64,000 nt of DNA from Streptomyces venezuelae (lineage in GTDB: Bacteria > Actinomycetota > Actinomycetes > Streptomycetales > Streptomycetaceae), in contig NZ_CP029194.1 of assembly GCF_008642375.1 (NCBI RefSeq), positions 4,882,501 to 4,946,500 on the forward strand, in the 5' to 3' direction. Both the position numbers and the translations under genes were made by a program. Position 1 is the first letter of the stretch; each line of letters opens with the position of its first letter. Shown here piece after piece: positions 52,854 through 61,559 of the stretch. The notes under the pieces are model-generated. The model was not told the DNA's origin. It saw only the letters and a list, made by a program, of their open reading frames with translations, and ran no database searches.

Positions 52854-52937
52854 CTCTAGGGTGAATGAACGTGAAACCCCGGCGACCGCTGGAACGGCCC
52901 CGGGGCATGGCCACCAACTACCAACGGAGTTGATGAC

Positions 52938-53252
52938 GTGCGGAACCCTATCGCGCGCGTACTGGGCAGGGCGCTGATCCCCGTACTGCTCGGGCTGCTC
53001 ATGCTCACCCTCCCGCCCACCGGCCGGCACCGGCCCCGCCCCGCGGCACCGGCGCGTGCGCCCCGGCATCGTGCGCCCGCCCGGCGGTCTCCCTACGCCC
53101 AGGAACAGACGCAGCCCCTCGACGGCTCCCGGTCACCGCTCGAACGGCCCTACCTGCGGGTGGAGCAGCGCAGGCGGCGGCGCGCGTTGTGGCTGGCGAC
53201 GGTCGGGGTGGACGTCGACCACCGCAACATCCACGCCGGGAGCACCCGATGA
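52938..53252 (+). CDS. Small basic protein with N-terminal hydrophobic segment
   Basis: A 104-residue protein with a hydrophobic segment near residues 10-26 (RALIPVLLGLLMLTLPPT) and a long Arg/Pro/Ala-rich region. The end reads LWLATVGVDVDHRNIHAG. It may be secreted or membrane-bound. GTG 52938 has CGGAG about 11 nt upstream. The stop overlaps the next start (ATGA). No family recognised. Confidence 0.62.
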   Translation: MRNPIARVLGRALIPVLLGLLMLTLPPTGRHRPRPAAPARAPRHRAPARRSPYAQEQTQPLDGSRSPLERPYLRVEQRRRRRALWLATVGVDVDHRNIHAGSTR

Positions 53253-53587
53253 GCCGCTGCGGCGCGAGGCGGTCCGTGTGCGACGTCGCCGAGGTGGTGC
53301 GGCCGGTGTGGGGCGGCTCCGTCTGCGTGCTCGCCGTGGGGCACGACGGTCCGCACCGCGACCGCGCGGGCGACGGCTGGTGGGTGACGCCGGAGATCGC
53401 CGACGCGGTGACCGTGTCCCTGCTGGCCCGCGCCCTCGCGTCCGGGCCCGAGCCGGAGTTCCGCTCGCCGCGCTGCATCGTCGGCCGCCACGACCGCTGC
53501 CGGGATCATGTACCCCGCGACAGCGGCGTACAGGGGGTCCGGTACCTCGTGTGCGGGTGCCTCTGCCATCCGGCGGCCTTCCCTTGA
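53249..53587 (+). CDS. Cysteine-rich small protein
   Basis: A 112-residue protein with eight cysteines, several in a C-terminal cluster (CIVGRHDRCRDHV, then LVCGCLCHP), a likely metal-binding site. The middle (VCVLAVGHDGPHRDRAGDGW) has a His-rich turn. Its start overlaps the preceding gene by ATGA, so they are co-translated. The function is unknown; similar Cys-rich small proteins occur beside GntR regulators in Streptomyces accessory loci. Confidence 0.7.
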   Translation: MSRCGARRSVCDVAEVVRPVWGGSVCVLAVGHDGPHRDRAGDGWWVTPEIADAVTVSLLARALASGPEPEFRSPRCIVGRHDRCRDHVPRDSGVQGVRYLVCGCLCHPAAFP

Positions 53588-53644
53588 CCGACGGCCTCCG
53601 TGAGGCACGGGCGTAGTTACCGCGTCGGGAACCGCGCGCCCCGG

Positions 53645-53666
53645 GGTTCCTCCTCAAGGAGGAACC
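53645..53666 (+). terminator. Hairpin after the small two-gene operon
   Basis: A perfect 9-bp stem (ggttcctcc, tcaa, ggaggaacc) lies 58 nt after the stop of the Cys-rich gene. No U-run. Confidence 0.6.
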
Positions 53667-53979
53667 TGTCGGCCACGGCGTGCTCAGCCGCCAGGAACTC
53701 GCCATCGGTATGACGTACTGGCAATCAGCCACCTCTAAGCCGCTGTTACGGCTTCCAGAGGGAGGGGCTTGGATCCCGGCGGGGTATTTCTGATGTGTTG
53801 TCCGGTTGGTTGCCGCCTCGCCGATGGACACAAGGGATCATTTTGCATCGCGCGTGGCGTTGACCAGATACCGCCCCACGAATCTCAGATCTTCATCAAC
53901 AGAGAAGCCTTCCACTGCGAGGGGTGGTTGCCTCTCGTCAATGCCGGTGGGGAAACCGGCAATAAACGGGAGGGAAAGC
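53667..53979. other. AT-richer non-coding stretch
   Basis: About 310 nt with visibly lower GC than its surroundings (53700-53990), between the two-gene operon and a secreted-protein gene. Frames crossing it lack ribosome-binding sites and codon bias. It may be foreign or a decayed gene, and it contains the promoter of the next gene. Confidence 0.5.
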
Positions 53980-54537
53980 ATGCGTTCTGTCATGCGCCAT
54001 GCCGCTCTTATGGGAGCGATGGTTGTCGGATCCAGTTTCTTACTGGCTCCGTCGGCCGCGTCAGCCAGCGTCCCGGGTCCCAAGGCGTGCCCGCCGGACG
54101 TCTGGCACAAGGTGGTGAAGATCAGTACCGGCTACGAGTCCATCGGCGACACTGCCGGCAAGAGGAACGGCTCCACTACGTCATCGCGTCTGACCTACGC
54201 GATGACCACCACCAAGTCGAAGGCGACGACCTGGTCGTCCGAACTCGGGGGGAGTGCGTCCTGGGGTGTGGCCACCGTCGAGGCCAAGATGGGTCGTGAC
54301 GTCACCGACACGACGGACAAGGGCGTCACCGTCAAGAACTGGATGGACGTGCCAGGGGGTAAGTGGGGTTACACCACCCCGAAGATCGAGCGCACGAAGT
54401 ACGTGATCCAGCGGTGGCAGGACACAGCCAACTGCGGAGCGAGGTTCCTCGGCAACGACGGGACGCTGGGCGGGATCACGGCGTTCCCGTTCTTCGCCGA
54501 GTGCGTCGCCAGCCGAGCCTGCACTCCGACGCCCTGA
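53980..54537 (+). CDS. Secreted protein of unknown function
   Basis: A 185-residue protein with a clear signal peptide (MRHAALMGAMVVGSSFLLAP, then SAASAS, cleaved near residue 30). The mature part is Thr/Lys/Gly-rich with STTSSRLTYAMTTTKSKATT, EAKMGRDVTDTTDKGVTVKN and an aromatic YVIQRWQDTANCGARF. Cysteines late in the chain could pair. ATG 53980 has GGGAGGGA 5 nt upstream. It resembles small beta-rich extracellular proteins such as lectin- or toxin-like domains; no family is sure. Confidence 0.72.
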   Translation: MRSVMRHAALMGAMVVGSSFLLAPSAASASVPGPKACPPDVWHKVVKISTGYESIGDTAGKRNGSTTSSRLTYAMTTTKSKATTWSSELGGSASWGVATVEAKMGRDVTDTTDKGVTVKNWMDVPGGKWGYTTPKIERTKYVIQRWQDTANCGARFLGNDGTLGGITAFPFFAECVASRACTPTP

Positions 54538-54610
54538 TCAACCAGCGGGGTACGGAACTGACCAGCCGTACCCCGCTCCACCCGTACACAACTCGCCAGG
54601 GGGAACCGAC

Positions 54611-55717
54611 ATGGCAGTAAAGAACCATTCCGCCAGGACATCCCCTTGGCGGCGACACCGACTGGCCGCGGTGGTACTTGCGGCCGCCCTGGGGGCGGCC
54701 GGGTGCTCCGAGGGCGACGAGGGCCCCCCGCGCGGCATCGTCGTCAACCTCGGGGGTCGCATCGCCGTCCTCGACAAGATCGACTCCCAGCCGGACATCG
54801 TCGTCGAGCGCCCGGAAGGCACGGAGCGACTCGACGTCTACAAGCTCACCGCCCCGAGGCAGCTGGAGACCGGACACATCATCGGAATCTCCGACGGTTC
54901 GGTCGTGGCGATCGAGCCCGCCAAGCCCGAACAGCAGGTGCTCCTGGGGCCGGCCACCTCATGGTTCCCCACCGCGGACGGCAAGAAGATCTGGGCCGTC
55001 TCCGAAGAACCCGCCGACACGGCGTGTGCGGGACAGCAGACCTCCGCATCGGTCCAATCCCGCTTCACCGTGACGGAGTACGAAACGTCGGGCCGCCCAT
55101 CACAGCGCACACACACGCTGCAGTGCGGCCTGCGGCCACTCGCCGAAACCGACCAGGGAATCGTGGCGGCCCAGACCACCACCGAGGACGACACGAGCCG
55201 GGCACGCACGAATCTCGTCCTCCTCGGATCCGACACCACGACCGTCCGCCAGAGCCTCGCCCAGGACGCGGTGCTCCTCGCCGTCGGCGGCCACCGGCTG
55301 ATCTGGAAGCAGAACGACTGCGACGGGGCGGAGTGCATGAAGGTGTACGACGCGCAGGAGAAGGACACCGCGAACGCGCCGCAGTGCGCGCAAGGCGAAA
55401 CGGTAGGACGCGGCTCCCTCGACGCCACCGGGCGCTGGTACGCCAGCACGATCCGCTCCGACGGCGGCTACCGGCTGGCGGTGCTCGACCTCGACGAGGA
55501 CAGCTGCAAGGACCTTGGAACGAACGCCGCGCTCGCGGGCAACCAGGATCTGGACGGCCCGCTCTCCGGCACGTGGTCGAAGGCGAACCTCCTCGTCCTG
55601 GACTCCGCCACCGGAGCCCTCACCTCCTTCAACGCCGCCTCCGGCAAGGAGGTCCGGCGCCCGAAGAACCTCGATGTCACGGACGACGGCCAGGTCTGGG
55701 GAGCCCGCGCGGACTGA
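54611..55717 (+). CDS. Lipoprotein with beta-propeller-like repeats
   Basis: A 368-residue lipoprotein with a signal and lipobox (LAAALGAAGC). The mature part has repeated strands such as GRIAVLDKIDSQPDIVVERP, GLRPLAETDQGIVAAQTTTE and GRWYASTIRSDGGYRLAVLD, suggesting a WD/PQQ-like propeller. ATG 54611 has AGGGGG about 8 nt upstream. It lies 73 nt after the secreted-protein gene and may belong to the same unit. Ligand unknown. Confidence 0.75.
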   Translation: MAVKNHSARTSPWRRHRLAAVVLAAALGAAGCSEGDEGPPRGIVVNLGGRIAVLDKIDSQPDIVVERPEGTERLDVYKLTAPRQLETGHIIGISDGSVVAIEPAKPEQQVLLGPATSWFPTADGKKIWAVSEEPADTACAGQQTSASVQSRFTVTEYETSGRPSQRTHTLQCGLRPLAETDQGIVAAQTTTEDDTSRARTNLVLLGSDTTTVRQSLAQDAVLLAVGGHRLIWKQNDCDGAECMKVYDAQEKDTANAPQCAQGETVGRGSLDATGRWYASTIRSDGGYRLAVLDLDEDSCKDLGTNAALAGNQDLDGPLSGTWSKANLLVLDSATGALTSFNAASGKEVRRPKNLDVTDDGQVWGARAD

Positions 55718-55944
55718 CGTCTGGCCTGCCGCGTCTCATCAGGGCCCCTTTCATGCCGGGACGCGTCGAGTGCCGGAGGCGACTCCGTCACGTGGCCCTG
55801 ACGCCCGGACAAGCAGACTCCCCGTTCAACACCGGCCCGTGGGAGCTGAGGCTCATCACGACCCTCATTCACGTGACACGCACCCCCGGACACTGTCTCG
55901 CGCGTGCTGTCGCGCCGCCCGCGGAACGCTATCGTCCGGTGGCT

Positions 55945-56475
55945 ATGAGGACGGACGGCTCGGACACGGCGGCCGCTTCGGCGGCCGTCGCTCCGAACAG
56001 GAAGAGGGCGGCCCTCGTCGCGGGCGCGGTCGTCGCCGGGGTGCTGGCTGTGGGCGGTTGGTCCGGCTACCGGTATCTGGACGGGCAGACCGCGACGGGC
56101 TGCTCGCTTCGCTCGTACGACCCGCACGATGTGGCCAGTACGGCGCGCTACGCCGAGGACGTGTTCACCGGGCGCGTGGCGGCGTTCGTGGAGCGGCGCG
56201 ACGTCGACGGGTGGGCGGAGGACGTCTACCGGGTCGAGGTCGTCTCCGTGGTGAAGGGGACACCGCACGGGACGGTGCGGATCACGTACGGGCTGGACGA
56301 GGGCCTCGCCGGCCGGCTGAAGGACGGCGGCACGTACCTGTTCGCCACGCGCGCCGGGGCGGACACCGTGAAGGACGGTCACGCGCAGCTGTACCAGGGC
56401 GAGATGAAGCCCGTGGACGACCGGCAGCTGGCCGTGTGGAAGGAGGCGGCGGCGCTTCCGATGGCACCTGAGTAG
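55945..56475 (+). CDS. Membrane-anchored protein of unknown function
   Basis: A 176-residue protein with one transmembrane helix (ALVAGAVVAGVLAVGGWSGY) near residues 22-43 and an outer domain that starts after TGCSLRSYDPHDVASTARYA. The outer part has an OB-like pattern (AEDVFTGRVAAFVERRDVDG, then VYRVEVVSVVKGTPHGTVRI), reminiscent of NfeD or TIMP-like beta barrels. Start ATG 55945 or GTG 55939. It stands alone after a 227-nt gap that shows no gene. Confidence 0.7.
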   Translation: MRTDGSDTAAASAAVAPNRKRAALVAGAVVAGVLAVGGWSGYRYLDGQTATGCSLRSYDPHDVASTARYAEDVFTGRVAAFVERRDVDGWAEDVYRVEVVSVVKGTPHGTVRITYGLDEGLAGRLKDGGTYLFATRAGADTVKDGHAQLYQGEMKPVDDRQLAVWKEAAALPMAPE

Positions 56476-56570
56476 CCGGCCATTACCCGGGAGGTCATCG
56501 ACCCCCCGTGCGTACCGGTGCCACCATCGGCTTCGTACCCAGCCCGGCCGAACGGAAGGACACCCGCGCC

Positions 56571-56921
56571 ATGACCGCCTACGCCATCGCGAAGCTGAAC
56601 ACCGAGGCCCCGCACGCCGACGTCGTCGAGTACATCGAGCGCATCCCCGCCACCTTCGAGCCGTACGGCGGCCGCTTCCTCGTGCACGGGACGGCGCACG
56701 AGGTGAAGGAGGGGGACTGGCCCGGGGCGGTGGTGGTGATCGGGTTCCCCGGGATCGCCGAGGCGCGGGCCTGGTGGGACTCGCCGGCGTACCAGGAGAT
56801 CGCGCCGCTGAGGTACCGGCACATGCCCGCCGACATCGTCCTGGTCGAAGGTGTCCCCGTCGGCTACGACCCGGCCGTCACCGCGAACGCCCTGCGGGAG
56901 TCCCTGCCCGTCGCCGAGTAG
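56571..56921 (+). CDS. DUF1330 domain-containing protein
   Basis: A 116-residue ferredoxin-fold protein of the DUF1330 family. YAIAKLNTEAPHADVVEYIE opens the dimeric alpha-beta barrel, and EARAWWDSPAYQEIAPLRYR is the family signature. ATG 56571 has GGAAGGA 10 nt upstream. Function unknown. Confidence 0.88.
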   Translation: MTAYAIAKLNTEAPHADVVEYIERIPATFEPYGGRFLVHGTAHEVKEGDWPGAVVVIGFPGIAEARAWWDSPAYQEIAPLRYRHMPADIVLVEGVPVGYDPAVTANALRESLPVAE

Positions 56922-56947
56922 CGGCCGATGGGCCGCCCATCGGCCGC
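56921..56947. promoter_or_regulatory. 27-bp palindrome upstream of the EamA gene
   Basis: A perfect 13-bp inverted repeat around one central base (gcggccgatgggc c gcccatcggccgc). It starts at the last base of the DUF1330 stop codon and lies 75 nt before the EamA start. The tiny centre favours a protein-binding site over an RNA hairpin, but a terminator role cannot be excluded. Confidence 0.4.
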
Positions 56948-57021
56948 GCCGATCGCCCCCATCGGGAGGACGGGCCAGTGGCTCGTGGACCTCGATCGGC
57001 GGCGCTCGTAGCGTCGTTGCC

Positions 57022-57957
57022 ATGAGAAACGAGACCAGGGGAACCGTCGAACTCACCCTCGCCATGGTGCTCTCCGGCACGCTCGGCGTCTTCGTCGTCG
57101 AGTCCGGAGCGTCGCCCTTCGAGGTGGTGTTCTTCCGGTGCCTCTTCGGGGCCGTCGCGCTCGGGGCGTACAGCCTGGCCCGGGGGTTCTTCACCGGGCA
57201 CGGGTTCACCGCGAAGAAGCTGGGGCTCGCCGCGCTCGGCGGCGTCTTCATCGTCTTCAACTGGGTGTTTCTCTTCGAGGCCTACGAGGCCACCTCGATC
57301 TCCCTCGCCACCGTCGTCTACCACACGCAGCCGTTCTTCCTCGTGCTGCTCGGGGCGGTGTTCATGCGGGAGCGGATCTCGGGCGGGAAGCTGGGGTGGC
57401 TCGCCCTCGCCTTCGTCGGGCTCGTCCTCGTGTCCGGGGTGCGGCCGGGGGACACGGCGTCTCTCGCCGGGCTCGGCTTCGCGCTCGCCGCCGCCGTCCT
57501 CTACGCCCTCTCGACCTTCGTCACCAAGCGGATCACCGGCGTACGGCCGCACCTCGTCGCGCTCGTCCAGGTGCTCGTCGGGCTGCCTCTGCTGCTGCCC
57601 TTCGCGGACCTTTCCGCCACCGCGGGCCTCGGCGCCGGGTGGGCGTGGCTGGCCGGGCTCGGGCTGATCCACACCGGGGTGATGTACGTGCTCATGTACG
57701 CCGCCTACGCCAAGCTGCCGACCGCCAAGATCGCCGTGCTCGCCTTCACCTACCCCGCCGTCGCCATGGGCGTCGACTGGGCCGTGTACGGGCATCACAT
57801 CGGGCTCGTCCAGGCGCTCGGCGTCCCGCTCATCGTCTTCGCCAGCCTCAAGGTCACGCTGGCAGGCTCTGCTCGGACACCAGTCGCCGCGCCTGCTCCA
57901 CGAACAGCCGCACATGCGCCGGAAGCCTCTTCCCCCGTCGCCACGCGAGCTGCGTGA
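57022..57957 (+). CDS. EamA family transporter
   Basis: A 311-residue membrane protein with ten helices in two EamA repeats (SGTLGVFVVESGASPFEVVF early, and GLGFALAAAVLYALSTFVTK later). It is a drug/metabolite exporter-type carrier, substrate unknown. The last 35 residues are Ala/Pro-rich and cytosolic. Its final 104 nt overlap the 3' end of the LysR gene read from the other strand, so the tail may be longer than the ancestral protein. Confidence 0.9.
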   Translation: MRNETRGTVELTLAMVLSGTLGVFVVESGASPFEVVFFRCLFGAVALGAYSLARGFFTGHGFTAKKLGLAALGGVFIVFNWVFLFEAYEATSISLATVVYHTQPFFLVLLGAVFMRERISGGKLGWLALAFVGLVLVSGVRPGDTASLAGLGFALAAAVLYALSTFVTKRITGVRPHLVALVQVLVGLPLLLPFADLSATAGLGAGWAWLAGLGLIHTGVMYVLMYAAYAKLPTAKIAVLAFTYPAVAMGVDWAVYGHHIGLVQALGVPLIVFASLKVTLAGSARTPVAAPAPRTAAHAPEASSPVATRAA

Positions 57958-58744
57958 AGAGCGTGAAGGGGGCCTCCCAGTCCAGGGCGACGAGGGCGCC
58001 CGACGCCAGCTCCTCCGCGACCGCCACGCGGGGGAGCAGCGCCACGCCCAGGCCCGAGGTCACGCCCCGCTTCGTCGCCTCGATCGTGCCGAACTCCATG
58101 AAGGGCGGCGCCCACTCCCGCAGCTCCTGCTCGAAGAGGTCGCGGTAGGGGCAGCCCGGTTCGGTGCCCACGAGGTGCGCCGCCGCCAGGTCCGCGTTCG
58201 TCAGCCCCGTACGTCCCGCGAGGGGGTGGCCCGGGCCGGCCACCAGGACCAGCGGCTCGGGTGCGAGGACCTCCGACTCCAGGCCCTCGTGCTCCGTGTC
58301 CGGCTCCATCAGGAAGCCCACGTCGTAGGTGCCCTGGCGCAGTGCCTGCCGGGTCGCGTCGCCGAGCGTCGGGCGGAGGGTGAGCCGCACCTTCGGGTAG
58401 CGGTGGTGGAAGTACTCCAGGAGCGGCGGCAGCCGGTAGGAGGTGAGCGACTCCATCGTGCCGACGGCGATCGTCCCCTCGGGGTCCCCCGCGCTCGCGA
58501 CGGCCGCCCGGGCCTCCTCGGCCAGCTCGGTCATCCGGCGGGCGTAGGGGAGGAGGCGCTCGCCGGCCTCGGTGAGGCGGATGCGGGAGCCCAGCCGCTC
58601 GAAGAGGTCGACGCCCAGGGAGGTCTCCAGGGAGCGGATCTGTCCGGTGACGCTCGACTGGGCGTAGCCGAGGTCGGCGGCGGCCCGGGTGAAGGAGAGG
58701 ACGTCGGCGACCTTCTCGAAAGTGACCAGGAGCCTCAGCTCCAT
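57854..58744 (-). CDS. LysR family transcriptional regulator
   Basis: A 296-residue regulator with the usual N-terminal winged helix (LVTFEKVADVLSFTRAAADL, GYAQSSVTGQIRSLETSLGV) and a periplasmic-binding-like effector domain (TIAVGTMESLTSYRLPPLLE onward). ATG 58744 shares one base with the stop of the PLDc_N gene, showing coupled translation; the GTG at 58747 is less likely. The end overlaps the EamA gene by 104 nt. It may regulate the EamA exporter. Confidence 0.92.
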   Translation of the reverse strand: MELRLLVTFEKVADVLSFTRAAADLGYAQSSVTGQIRSLETSLGVDLFERLGSRIRLTEAGERLLPYARRMTELAEEARAAVASAGDPEGTIAVGTMESLTSYRLPPLLEYFHHRYPKVRLTLRPTLGDATRQALRQGTYDVGFLMEPDTEHEGLESEVLAPEPLVLVAGPGHPLAGRTGLTNADLAAAHLVGTEPGCPYRDLFEQELREWAPPFMEFGTIEATKRGVTSGLGVALLPRVAVAEELASGALVALDWEAPFTLFTQLAWRRGKRLPAHVRLFVEQARRLVSEQSLPA

Positions 58745-59112
58745 CACTTGTCGGTGTCCTCGCCGCTCTCGCGCTTCTTCAGCTCTTCCTCGCGGCGGCG
58801 GAGGTCCGCCTCCCAGTCCTTGAGGACGGCCTCGTCGTCGTCCGCGGCGTCCTGCTGCTTCAGCGACTTCAGGAACTCCGGGTTGTCGTCGGGGGCGACC
58901 CAGCCGCCCGCGCCGCCCCGCGCCGAGGCCGGGCGACGCTTCTTGCCCGCGAAGAGCCAGACGATCGGCCCGACGATCCAGAACAGCAGGATGATGATGA
59001 CCCAGACCACCTTCGGCAGGTGCTTGGTCTCTTCCTCCGGGGTGTTCAGGCAGTCGATGAAGGCGTAGATCGTCAGCGCCAGCGGCAGGATGTACAACAG
59101 CGCCCTGAGCAT
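58744..59112 (-). CDS. PLDc_N domain-containing membrane protein
   Basis: A 122-residue protein with two transmembrane helices: LRALLYILPLALTIYAFIDC and VVWVIIILLFWIVGPIVWLF, the PLDc_N (cardiolipin synthase N-terminal) module. A charged coiled-coil C-terminus follows (DDDEAVLKDWEADLRRREEE). AGGGGG lies 9 nt upstream of ATG 59112. The stop overlaps the LysR start. Function unknown. Confidence 0.9.
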   Translation of the reverse strand: MLRALLYILPLALTIYAFIDCLNTPEEETKHLPKVVWVIIILLFWIVGPIVWLFAGKKRRPASARGGAGGWVAPDDNPEFLKSLKQQDAADDDEAVLKDWEADLRRREEELKKRESGEDTDK

Positions 59113-59202
59113 GTGGGACAGCCCCCTGGAAGCGGTGGCGGAGGCGCGTTTCGGCGGCCCCGGTGACAGGTCCAGGGTAGCCGGTGACCGATACTGGCCC
59201 TT

Positions 59203-60660
59203 ATGGCTTACGACGATCTCCGCTCGCTGCTCAGGGCCCTGGAGCGTGAAGGCGACCTCAAGCGCATCAAGGCCGAAGTCGACCCGTACCTGGAGGTCGG
59301 GGAGATCGTCGACCGGGTGAACAAGGCAGGAGGCCCGGCGCTTCTCTTCGAGAACGTCAAGGGCTCCTCGATGCCGCTCGCGATGAACGTCTTCGGGACC
59401 GACCGCCGGCTGCTCAAGGCTCTCGGCCTGAAGTCGTACGGCGAGATCAGCGAGAAGATCGGCGGGCTCCTCAAGCCCGAGCTCCCGCACGGTTTCGTCG
59501 GCATCCGCGAGGCCTTCGGCAAGCTCGGCTCGATGGTCCACGTGCCGCCGAAGAAGGTGAAGTCCGACGCCGCTCCCGTGCAGGAGGTCGTGCTCACCGG
59601 GGACGACGTCGACCTCGACCTGCTTCCCGCGCTCTTCACCTGGCCCAAGGACGGGGGCTCCTTCTTCAACCTGGGGCTCACGCACACCAAGCACCCCGAG
59701 ACCGGCGTCCGGAACCTCGGGCTCTACCGGCTCCAGCGCCACGACAAGCGCACCATCGGCATGCACTGGCAGATCCACAAGGACAGCCGCAACCACTACG
59801 CCGTCGCCGCCGCGAAGGGCGAGCGGCTGCCCGTCGCCATCGCCTTCGGCTGCCCGCCCGCCGTCACATACGCCTCGACGGCTCCGCTGCCGGGCGACAT
59901 CGACGAGTACCTCTTCGCCGGCTTCGTCCAGGGCAAGCGGATCGAGATGGTCGACTGCAAGACCGTCCCGCTGCAGGTCCCGGCCAACGCCGAGGTCGTC
60001 GTCGAGGGCTGGCTGGAGCCCGGCGAGATGCTGCCCGAGGGTCCCTTCGGCGACCACACCGGCTTCTACACGCCGCAGGAACCGTTCCCCGCGCTGAAGA
60101 TCGACTGCATCACCATGCGGAAGCGTCCGCTGCTCCAGTCGATCGTCGTCGGCCGACCGCCGACCGAGGACGGGCCGCTCGGCCGGGCCACGGAGCGGTT
60201 CTTCCTGCCCCTGCTCAAGATCATCGTGCCGGACATCGTCGACTACCACCTGCCGGAGTCGGGCGGCTTCCACAACTGCGCGATCGTCTCGATCGACAAG
60301 AAGTACCCGAAGCACGCGCAGAAGGTCATGCACGCCATCTGGGGCGCGCACATGATGTCGCTGACCAAGCTGATCATCGTGGTCGACAAGGACTGCGACG
60401 TGCACGATCTGCACGAGGTGTCCTGGCGGGCGCTGGGGAACACCGACTACGCGCGCGACCTGACCGTCGTCGAGGGGCCCGTCGATCATCTAGACCACGC
60501 CTCCTACCAGCAGTTCTGGGGCGGCAAGGCCGGAATCGACGCGACGAAGAAGCTGCCCGAGGAGGGCTACACCCGGGACGGCGGCTGGCCGGACATGGTG
60601 GAGTCGGACCCGGCGACGGCGGCCCTCGTGGACCGCCGCTGGAAGGAGTACGGGCTGTGA
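59203..60660 (+). CDS. mqnL: Menaquinone biosynthesis decarboxylase, UbiD family
   Basis: A 485-residue UbiD-type decarboxylase, needing prenylated FMN. RNLGLYRLQRHDKRTIGMHW is the cofactor-binding signature, and EGWLEPGEMLPEGPFGDHTG carries the catalytic Glu-Arg-Glu type residues. In the futalosine pathway it acts late, together with the prenyltransferase encoded next. ATG 59203 is 90 nt from the divergent PLDc_N gene. The stop overlaps the mqnP start (GTGA). The symbol is by family and context. Confidence 0.9.
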   Translation: MAYDDLRSLLRALEREGDLKRIKAEVDPYLEVGEIVDRVNKAGGPALLFENVKGSSMPLAMNVFGTDRRLLKALGLKSYGEISEKIGGLLKPELPHGFVGIREAFGKLGSMVHVPPKKVKSDAAPVQEVVLTGDDVDLDLLPALFTWPKDGGSFFNLGLTHTKHPETGVRNLGLYRLQRHDKRTIGMHWQIHKDSRNHYAVAAAKGERLPVAIAFGCPPAVTYASTAPLPGDIDEYLFAGFVQGKRIEMVDCKTVPLQVPANAEVVVEGWLEPGEMLPEGPFGDHTGFYTPQEPFPALKIDCITMRKRPLLQSIVVGRPPTEDGPLGRATERFFLPLLKIIVPDIVDYHLPESGGFHNCAIVSIDKKYPKHAQKVMHAIWGAHMMSLTKLIIVVDKDCDVHDLHEVSWRALGNTDYARDLTVVEGPVDHLDHASYQQFWGGKAGIDATKKLPEEGYTRDGGWPDMVESDPATAALVDRRWKEYGL

Positions 60661-61559
60661 CCACGGCCGCCGTACCGGGCGCTGATCCGGGACGTACGAA
60701 GGCGTTCCTGCGCCTCGTGATGATCGAGCACTCGGTCTTCGCGCTGCCCTTCGCCTACATCGCCTCGCTCACCGCGATGTTCCAGCTCGACAGGAACATC
60801 CACTGGTGGACGCTCTTCCTCGTCACCGTCTGCATGGTGGGCCTGCGGACCTTCGCCATGGCCTGCAACCGGATCATCGACCGCGAGATCGACGCCCGCA
60901 ATCCGCGGACGGCCGGGCGCGAGCTGGTGACCGGCGCCGTGTCCGTGCGGTCCGCGTGGACCGGGGCCGGGATCGCCGTCGTCGTCTTCCTCGGCGCCGC
61001 GGCCCTGCTCAACCCGCTCTGCCTGGCGCTCGCGCCGCTCGCCGTCATCCCGATGGTCGTCTATCCGTACGGCAAGCGGTTCACGAACTTCCCGCACGCC
61101 ATCCTCGGGCTCGCCCAGGCCATAGGGCCGATCGGCGCCTGGCTCGCGGTCACCGGCGAGTGGTCCTGGGACGCGGTGATCCTCGGCCTCGCGGTCGGCA
61201 TCTGGATCGGCGGCTTCGACCTGATCTTCGCCTGCCAGGACGTCCAGGCCGACCGGGCCGGCGGTGTCATGTCGGTGCCGGCGCGGTTCGGCATCCCGGC
61301 CGCCCTGTGGGGCGCCCGAGCCTCGGCGGTCGTGACGACCGGTCTCCTCGTCTGGTACGCCCTGGTCACGGACGCGGGGCTGTTCTTCTGGACCGGTCTC
61401 GTGATCGTGGCGGCGGCCTTCTGCTACGAGCACTCGATCGTCAAGCCGCACGACCTGTCCCGGCTGAACCGGGCGTTCTTCACGACGAACGGTTTCATCG
61501 GGGTCAGCCTGTTCGTGTGCGCGCTGCTCGACCTGCTGGTCCGCGGGCTCACCCCGTAG
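60657..61559 (+). CDS. mqnP: Menaquinone biosynthesis prenyltransferase, UbiA family
   Basis: A 300-residue integral membrane prenyltransferase. MACNRIIDREIDARNPRTAG and ACQDVQADRAGGVMSVPARF are the two aspartate-rich motifs that bind the isoprenyl diphosphate via Mg2+. Nine or so helices. It adds the isoprenoid tail to the naphthoate ring in the futalosine pathway. GTG 60657 overlaps mqnL. The usual third member, a UbiX-like flavin prenyltransferase, is not next; a TetR gene on the other strand overlaps the end by 11 nt. Confidence 0.92.
   Translation: MTTAAVPGADPGRTKAFLRLVMIEHSVFALPFAYIASLTAMFQLDRNIHWWTLFLVTVCMVGLRTFAMACNRIIDREIDARNPRTAGRELVTGAVSVRSAWTGAGIAVVVFLGAAALLNPLCLALAPLAVIPMVVYPYGKRFTNFPHAILGLAQAIGPIGAWLAVTGEWSWDAVILGLAVGIWIGGFDLIFACQDVQADRAGGVMSVPARFGIPAALWGARASAVVTTGLLVWYALVTDAGLFFWTGLVIVAAAFCYEHSIVKPHDLSRLNRAFFTTNGFIGVSLFVCALLDLLVRGLTP

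Noticed and set aside
53769..54299. A 176-codon plus-strand frame overlapping the secreted-protein gene
   Set aside because: The product has no signal or family, and the other frame has a strong ribosome-binding site and signal peptide at 53980.
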